A DNA stretch of 47,153 bases from a bacterium BMS3Bbin03 (GTDB lineage Bacteria; Zhuqueibacterota; JdFR-76; BMS3Abin05), in the NCBI GenBank assembly GCA_002898015.1, contig BDTM01000041.1:1-47153 (forward strand). The letters run 5' to 3'. Below the pieces are notes generated by a model, which worked only from the letters and a program-made list of their open reading frames with translations, ran no database searches and was not told the DNA's origin. Below, one piece after another: positions 42,294 to 47,153 of this stretch (position 1 is its first letter; each line of letters opens with the position of its first letter). The translations under genes and the position numbers were made by a program.

Positions 42294-43103
42294 ATGTCAC
42301 TTCAAAAACGATTACAAATTGCGGTTGAAGCAGCAAAACAGACCGGTAAGATTATTCAAAGCATTTATCAGGGCGAATTTGAAGTGGATTATAAGGATAA
42401 AGCAGCCGACGATCCCGTAACGGTGGCCGACCGGGAATCGGACCGTCATATTAAAGAAATTCTGTTGGGCGCATTTCCGGAGGATGGCTGGCTTTCGGAA
42501 GAAACGGTGGATTCCGACGAGCGTCTGGACAAAGAATGGGTCTGGATTGTAGATCCCATCGACGGCACACGGGAGTTTGTGAAACACATTCCGGAATTTG
42601 CAATTTCGATCGGGCTGGTTCATAAAAGTGAACCGGTGCTGGGTGTGATTTTGAATCCCATTACAAATGAGCTTTTTACCGCTGTAAAAGGCCGGGGCGC
42701 GCTGTTAAACGGAAAGTCCGTTTATGTGAACCAAATTGATTCGATAAAACAGGCAAAACTTTTGGTGAGCCGGACGTACACGACAAAGGGAAAATTGGAT
42801 TGGCTCGAGCCTTATTTTGAGAATTTTGTTCCGATGGGAAGCATTGCCTACAAAATGGCGGCCGTGGCGCAGGGCAGGGGAGACGCCGTGATCAGTTTTC
42901 ATCCTCAATATGAATGGGATGTGTGTGCCGGTGATATTCTGATTCGGGAAGCGGGCGGCACATTTGTACTTCCGGACGAAAATCGCATTCGGTACAACCG
43001 GCCGGATGCGCATTTGCCTGCGGGAACCATTGGCTGTTCTAAAAGGGTCGTGCAGAAACTGGCTGCCTTTGTTCGGCAGCACCGGGAAGAATTAAAAGCA
43101 TAA
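42294..43103 (+). CDS. cysQ: 3'(2'),5'-bisphosphate nucleotidase / inositol-phosphatase family
   Basis: It is expected to hydrolyse 3'-phosphoadenosine 5'-phosphate to AMP, recycling a sulfur-assimilation by-product. The 269-residue protein has the metal-binding motifs of the inositol monophosphatase fold: DDPVTVADRESDRHIKEILL, WIVDPIDGTREFVKHIPEFA (DPxDGT core) and EWDVCAGDILIREAGGTF. The GTREFVKHIPEFAISIGL sequence is closer to CysQ than to inositol monophosphatase. AAAGGA precedes the ATG. It probably shares a transcript with the peptidase gene 21 bases upstream. Confidence 0.9.
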   Translation: MSLQKRLQIAVEAAKQTGKIIQSIYQGEFEVDYKDKAADDPVTVADRESDRHIKEILLGAFPEDGWLSEETVDSDERLDKEWVWIVDPIDGTREFVKHIPEFAISIGLVHKSEPVLGVILNPITNELFTAVKGRGALLNGKSVYVNQIDSIKQAKLLVSRTYTTKGKLDWLEPYFENFVPMGSIAYKMAAVAQGRGDAVISFHPQYEWDVCAGDILIREAGGTFVLPDENRIRYNRPDAHLPAGTIGCSKRVVQKLAAFVRQHREELKA

Positions 43104-43129
43104 ATTGCGTAACGATTCAGGCAGGCAGC

Positions 43130-43147
43130 GGTTCAAAATTTTGAACC
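43130..43147. repeat. perfect 18-bp palindrome in GCAGG-flanked hairpin
   Basis: GGTTCAAAATTTTGAACC is a perfect palindrome, with GCAGG and CCTGC outside it forming a longer arm. It follows an ACGATTCAG motif (43111) and lies between cysQ and the next regulator. It could be a terminator without a T-run or a repeat relic. Confidence 0.5.
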
Positions 43148-43220
43148 CCTGCTTCACGATTTCTTCATTTTTACTGCGTTAGTTTATGCAGGTGATGAAC
43201 AGGATTTGCGGTACAATAAA

Positions 43221-43904
43221 ATGAGAATTTTAATTGTTGAAGATGAAGAGAGTCTGGCCTTGCAAATTCAGGGTTTTCTGGCGAGCAACGGCTACACGGC
43301 GGAGGTGTCTTTCGACGGTGAGGAGGGGCTTGAGAAAGCACTGGTCGAAGAATACGATTTAATTCTTCTGGATATTTTACTGCCCGGAATAGACGGCATT
43401 CGGATTCTCAAAGAGATTCGTAAAGAAAAAATGACTGTTCCGGTGCTTCTTTTAACCGCCAAAGACCGTGTGGATGATAAGGTGAAAGGCCTGGACGCCG
43501 GGGCGGATGATTATCTCACAAAACCGTTTGCTATTCCTGAATTGCTGGCACGCGTGCGTTCCCTGCTTCGACGCGAAAGCGATGAAAAATCAAGCCTTCT
43601 AAAAATTGGTGATCTGGAAATCAATACGGCCACACACGAGATAAAACGCGCCGGCAGAAATATTACGGTTACGGCCAAAGAATATGCGATTCTGGAATTC
43701 CTGCTTTACAATAAAAATCGTGTGGTCTCCCGGCTTTCGATTGCCGAACACGTTTGGGGCGATAATTTTGACCTGTTTACCATGACGAATTTTGTGGATG
43801 TTCATATTAAAAATTTGAGAAAAAAAATTCTCTCGTCTCCCGAAAAGCGGCTTATTCAAACCGTGCGCGGGGTTGGGTACATGATTAAAGATGAGACCCT
43901 ATGA
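43221..43904 (+). CDS. OmpR/PhoB-family response regulator
   Basis: This is a transcription factor controlled by phosphorylation. The receiver domain (about 1-115) starts MRILIVEDEESLALQIQGFL, with the phosphate acceptor at Asp51 in ILLDILLPGIDG and the conserved Thr/Lys in LLTAKDRVDDKVKGLDAG and YLTKPF. The winged-helix domain (about 128-225) shows ITVTAKEYAILEFLLYNKNR and TVRGVGYMIKDETL. I chose the ATG at 43221 over the TTG at 43206 because it gives the canonical receiver start. It overlaps the kinase gene by 4 bases, so the pair is translationally coupled. Confidence 0.95.
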   Translation: MRILIVEDEESLALQIQGFLASNGYTAEVSFDGEEGLEKALVEEYDLILLDILLPGIDGIRILKEIRKEKMTVPVLLLTAKDRVDDKVKGLDAGADDYLTKPFAIPELLARVRSLLRRESDEKSSLLKIGDLEINTATHEIKRAGRNITVTAKEYAILEFLLYNKNRVVSRLSIAEHVWGDNFDLFTMTNFVDVHIKNLRKKILSSPEKRLIQTVRGVGYMIKDETL

Positions 43905-45310
43905 AAATCGGTTATCGCTTCGCTTCGCTGTATTTTGTCATCACACTCATTATCCTGCTGATTTTTAGCCTGAGTGTGTATTTTGGAATGCAGCGAATTC
44001 TTTTGAATACACTGGACGAAAATCTGCGGTTCGTCGTCGATTCCGTTGAAGAAAATTATGACCCCGCCACGGACAAGTTTGAATATATGGACAAGGAGCC
44101 GGAGGAAGCCGATCCTTTTCTGGAATATTACGTCGTCATCTACGATGTCAGCGGCCGGCCGATTTATAAATCGGCTATTGCTCAAAAAGTAAGCTTAAAA
44201 CTTCCGTTAAGTGATCGACAAACGACGAGAGGACGTACCACTCGAATCACCGTGAAGGAGGCCGTTCAGTGGGTACATCCGGACCGGGGCGGCGAAATTA
44301 CATTTCGCGCGTTTAATCGAAAGATTTATTATAAAGACAGGCAGATTGGCTGGGTGACCATTGCCCGGCCCATCGAGGGGATCGATGAGTCTTTGAATAA
44401 ACTGGCGTTTGTTTTTTCAATCGCAATTTTAGGTACTGTCATTCTCATTGCGCTGGGATCGTATTTTATGACGAAGCGCGTCTTATTTCCTATCGATATC
44501 ATTACACGGAAAGCCAATCAAATCAGTCATGAAAATCTGAATGAACGCATTCGCAATGTCCGGTCCAACGATGAATTAGGCGCTCTGGCGGCGACGTTAA
44601 ACGGGCTTCTGGATCGTTTACAGAATGCGTTTGAAAGCCGGCGGCAGTTTATGGCGGATGCGGCTCACGAATTGAAAACACCGCTTGCGGTGCTCCGGGC
44701 ACACTGGGAGGAAGAACTAAACAATCCGGTGTTATCCATGGTAATTAAAGAAAAATTGACGCACGACATCGAGACCCTCTCCCGAATGAATCACCTGATT
44801 AACAACCTGCTGTTGTTGTCACAGACCGAAAATCTTCAATCAAACTTTACCTTTCACCCCGTTCGTCTTGATTCAATTATTCAGGAAGTGGCGCTGGATG
44901 CTTCCGTGTTATCGGATCTGAAATCGCAGACGCTCCGGACGGAACAGTTGCCCGAGGTGACCATTCAAGGTGACCGCGAGCGGCTGTATCAGCTGTTTTT
45001 CAATATTCTTGAAAATGCGATTAAATACACGCCGGAAAACGGAGAAATTCGGATTTTGGCGGAAAGAAAAGATGAAACGGTCGAAGTAACGATTCAAGAC
45101 AGCGGCCCGGGAATTCCTGCCAAAGATCTGCCGTACATTTTTGACCGATTCTACCGGGTGAAAAAAGACCGCTCGCGCCGAACCGGCGGCAGCGGGCTGG
45201 GTTTGTCGATTGCCAGATTAATTGCGAAAGCGCACGGCGGCAGGATTACGGCTGAAAGCAAAACCGGAGTGGGAAGCGTTTTTAAAATAAAGCTGCCGGT
45301 TACGGCATAA
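43901..45310 (+). CDS. sensor histidine kinase with HAMP domain (EnvZ/BaeS-like)
   Basis: This is a membrane histidine kinase of 469 residues. Transmembrane segments lie at about 8-30 (LYFVITLIILLIFSLSVYF) and about 168-186 (LAFVFSIAILGTVILIAL) and enclose a periplasmic sensor of about 135 residues. HAMP occupies about 188-240. The phosphorylated histidine is His256 in ADAAHELKTPLAVLRAHW. The ATPase has FNILENAIKYTPENGEI, DSGPGIPAKDLPYIFDRFYR and GGSGLGLSIARLIAKAHGG. The gene overlaps the upstream regulator by 4 bases. The downstream PAP2 and patatin genes suggest an envelope-lipid context, but that is inference. Confidence 0.95.
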   Translation: MKIGYRFASLYFVITLIILLIFSLSVYFGMQRILLNTLDENLRFVVDSVEENYDPATDKFEYMDKEPEEADPFLEYYVVIYDVSGRPIYKSAIAQKVSLKLPLSDRQTTRGRTTRITVKEAVQWVHPDRGGEITFRAFNRKIYYKDRQIGWVTIARPIEGIDESLNKLAFVFSIAILGTVILIALGSYFMTKRVLFPIDIITRKANQISHENLNERIRNVRSNDELGALAATLNGLLDRLQNAFESRRQFMADAAHELKTPLAVLRAHWEEELNNPVLSMVIKEKLTHDIETLSRMNHLINNLLLLSQTENLQSNFTFHPVRLDSIIQEVALDASVLSDLKSQTLRTEQLPEVTIQGDRERLYQLFFNILENAIKYTPENGEIRILAERKDETVEVTIQDSGPGIPAKDLPYIFDRFYRVKKDRSRRTGGSGLGLSIARLIAKAHGGRITAESKTGVGSVFKIKLPVTA

Positions 45311-45325
45311 ACAAAGGCACTTAAA

Positions 45326-46090
45326 ATGGTTCGTTCAGGCGCAAAAAAATGGATATTTATTTTCGGCTTTCTAATCATCTCCTTATTGGGACCCGGCAGT
45401 CGAAGCAATGCAGCCGCCGGGCGTGCCGTTTCTCCGGAAAATAAAACGGCGGTGGTTTGCCGGGATGCACACGATTTTGTGACGGTTGGAATACGGCTGG
45501 TGCATGCCCCGTTTCATTTCCAAAAAACGGAATGGCTAAAGGCCGGCGCGGTTGCCGGAACCACGGGGCTTCTGTTCCTGGCGGATGAAACGATCCGGCG
45601 GCTGGCGCTTAATCATCAAAATACGACGAATGACGCCCTGTTTAACGTCGATCAATTTTATGGAAACGGCATCACGGCCGCGGCTGTTTTGGGTTTGTAC
45701 GGCGCCGGTTATTTATTCAGGAATGAAAGAATGCGTCTGGCGGGCCTGCATGCGGCCGAAGCGGTCACTTACGCCGGAACAATGACCGTCGCATTGAAAA
45801 TTCTTTTTGGGCGGCGGCGCCCCTACGGCGGGAAAAGCAATCTGTTTTTTAAGCCCTTTCAGATTAAGGATGTTTACAATTCCCTGCCCAGCGGACACGC
45901 CACGGTTGCGTTTGCGGTCTCCACCGTCATGGCAAAATCAGGGCACAATCCTTATTGGAAGATTTTCTGGTATTCGATGGCCGGAATGGTGGCCGCTTCC
46001 CGGATTTACCACAACCGGCACTGGGCATCGGATGTGTTTTTGGGCGCGGCTATCGGGTATGCCACGGGCAGTTTTGTGATGCATTTTTAG
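45326..46090 (+). CDS. PAP2-family lipid phosphatase, exported
   Basis: This is a membrane-associated acid phosphatase of the PAP2 superfamily (254 residues) that probably acts on phosphatidate, undecaprenyl pyrophosphate or a similar lipid phosphate. The three catalytic motifs are complete: KILFGRRRPYG (KX6RP), SLPSGHATVAFAVS (PSGH) and SRIYHNRHWASDVFLG (SRX5HX3D). An N-terminal signal-like segment (about 10-32) precedes a region with several hydrophobic helices, such as WLKAGAVAGTTGLLFLADET. It begins 15 bases after the kinase gene. The exact substrate cannot be set from sequence. Confidence 0.9.
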   Translation: MVRSGAKKWIFIFGFLIISLLGPGSRSNAAAGRAVSPENKTAVVCRDAHDFVTVGIRLVHAPFHFQKTEWLKAGAVAGTTGLLFLADETIRRLALNHQNTTNDALFNVDQFYGNGITAAAVLGLYGAGYLFRNERMRLAGLHAAEAVTYAGTMTVALKILFGRRRPYGGKSNLFFKPFQIKDVYNSLPSGHATVAFAVSTVMAKSGHNPYWKIFWYSMAGMVAASRIYHNRHWASDVFLGAAIGYATGSFVMHF

Positions 46091-46150
46091 AAATCCCAAA
46101 AGAAATGAAATTTTGTCTTAAAGAATCGTAAAAAATAGAGGACATGAAGC

Positions 46151-47041
46151 ATGGAAAAAGTAAAGCGACATTTATTTTGGTTTGTTACAATTTTGGTATT
46201 TTTTACAGGAACAGTCGTGTTTTCTTATGGTCAGACTTCTGAAAATCCTCCTCAGAATAAATATAAATTAGCGCTTGTTCTTAGCGGTGGAGCAGCCCTT
46301 GGATATGCACATCTGGGCGTTATAAAGGTGTTAAGAGAAAATCACATTACACTTGATTTAATTGTCGGAACATCGATTGGCGCAATTGTTGGGGGGAACA
46401 TTGCCGCGGGAATACCTGTGGATAAGCTCATTGCGGAAGCACGGGGAATTAGCCTATTTAAACTATTTGATTTTAAAATCATGGGTCTTGGTTTTTTTAG
46501 TTGGAATAAGACCGAGGCATTTCTTAGGGGCAATCTTGATCATATCACTTTTCGCGATTTAAAAATCCCTTTTGCAGCGGTCGCAACTGATTTGTATTCA
46601 GGGAAAAAAGTTGTACTGGGTTCAGGTGATGTAGTGACGGCCATGCTGGCCAGCGCTTCCATTCCGGGAATTTACACGCCGGTTAAAATTGATGGGCATT
46701 TATTAATAGATGGGGGGATTGTAGAAGATTTACCTGTACCGACAGCAAAGAAATTAGGCGCCGAACACATAATAGCCGTCGATGTTCATCATCCTTTGAT
46801 AAAAAATTCTATCAAAACACCTTTCGATGTAATTCGGCAGGCGATTTATATTACCCAGCAGAACCATGTTGATAAACTTGAGCAGAATGCAGATATTGTT
46901 ATTCGACCTGATTTGCACGAATTAAGTTATATGAACTTTGATGACGTCGAGAAGGGTGTAGAAACAGGTGCCAAAGCAGCCAGGGCAGCATTGCCTCAGA
47001 TTAAGGCGCTTGTGAATAAAATCCAGAATAATTCAAATTGA
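46151..47041 (+). CDS. patatin-like phospholipase (RssA/YlbK-like)
   Basis: This is a 296-residue lipid acyl hydrolase. A signal-like or membrane segment spans about 8-25 (LFWFVTILVFFTGTVVFSYG). The patatin core has the oxyanion hole in LALVLSGGAALGYAHLGV, the nucleophile Ser in VGTSIGAIVGGNIAAG (GxSxG) and the catalytic Asp in HLLIDGGIVEDLPVPTAKKL (DGG/A motif). All catalytic positions are present. A stretch GLGFFSWNKTEAFLR separates the two halves. AGAGGA sits 8 bases before the ATG. It is 60 bases from the PAP2 gene; the pairing with a lipid phosphatase suggests envelope-lipid turnover. Confidence 0.92.
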   Translation: MEKVKRHLFWFVTILVFFTGTVVFSYGQTSENPPQNKYKLALVLSGGAALGYAHLGVIKVLRENHITLDLIVGTSIGAIVGGNIAAGIPVDKLIAEARGISLFKLFDFKIMGLGFFSWNKTEAFLRGNLDHITFRDLKIPFAAVATDLYSGKKVVLGSGDVVTAMLASASIPGIYTPVKIDGHLLIDGGIVEDLPVPTAKKLGAEHIIAVDVHHPLIKNSIKTPFDVIRQAIYITQQNHVDKLEQNADIVIRPDLHELSYMNFDDVEKGVETGAKAARAALPQIKALVNKIQNNSN

Positions 47042-47110
47042 AGTTTGATTTATTCACGGAATCTTCATCTTTATTTACTATTTAAAGAAATATTAGTCCG
47101 GTTAGTTCAT

Positions 47111-47140
47111 AAACCGCAGAGGACACAGAGAGCGCCGAGC
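47111..47140. repeat. partial intergenic repeat at the right edge
   Basis: AACCGCAGAGGACACAGAGA is a relative of the AACCGCGAAG/CCACAAAG-type repeats seen elsewhere in the window. It is probably cut off by the window end. Confidence 0.4.
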
Positions 47141-47153
47141 TACTTCTATTTAG

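Overview
The window looks like a chromosomal segment of a Gram-negative bacterium of the FCB group, probably a Calditrichota/KSB1-, Marinimicrobia- or Ignavibacteria-like lineage. I base this on proteins with C-terminal domains that look like type IX secretion (T9SS) sorting signals (NYPNPFNP motif), a PorV/PorQ-family protein, and TonB-dependent receptors with an N-terminal carboxypeptidase-regulatory domain. Several promoters fit an ordinary sigma-70 pattern (TTGACA-17-TATCTT type) rather than the -33/-7 pattern of Bacteroidota, and one is a near-perfect sigma-54 site. The taxonomic call is inference from gene content.

Layout. Positions 1-1540 hold gene debris: a schlafen/RecG-like ATP-binding gene broken by a frameshift and a TAG, a REP-type transposase fragment and a 32-bp perfect palindrome. 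A membrane protein of unknown function (1538-2377, minus) is divergent from the main accessory block at 2734-20287 (all plus). This block contains TonB receptor A, secreted partner A, a PorV/PorQ-like protein, TonB receptor B, secreted partner B, a TIG/beta-propeller lipoprotein, a propeller protein with a T9SS tail and a GHL10-type glycoside hydrolase with a T9SS tail. The two receptor/partner pairs are paralogous. The partners are large non-lipoprotein secreted proteins of a family I do not recognise, standing where Bacteroidota would have SusD. I regard this block as the best candidate for an undescribed uptake or surface-processing system.

Positions 20302-28395 carry arsC and an arginine operon transcribed right to left (argG-argH-argC-argB-argD-argA, no ornithine carbamoyltransferase) from a good promoter at 28367-28395. 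Positions 28530-31250 form a second decay zone: a four-helix-bundle protein, a wrecked DNA methyltransferase gene, a MarR regulator with a DUF72 protein, and an IS4-type transposase remnant. Next comes an atypical two-component pair: a histidine kinase with an FG-GAP/VCBS-like periplasmic sensor and an NtrC-type regulator preceded by a sigma-54 promoter. An MCE/Mla lipid transport operon follows (mlaE-mlaF-mlaD, minus).

Positions 38228-39160 hold intergenic repeats and a second, internally deleted copy of the DUF72 gene. hflK-hflC (minus) is divergent from a P1-family peptidase gene with a structured, terminator-containing leader, followed by cysQ. The window closes with an OmpR/EnvZ-type two-component pair, a PAP2 phosphatase and a patatin-like phospholipase. 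Related intergenic repeats carrying ACGATTCAG and/or a CCACAAAG-type core are scattered through the right-hand two thirds. I saw no tRNA, rRNA or CRISPR array.
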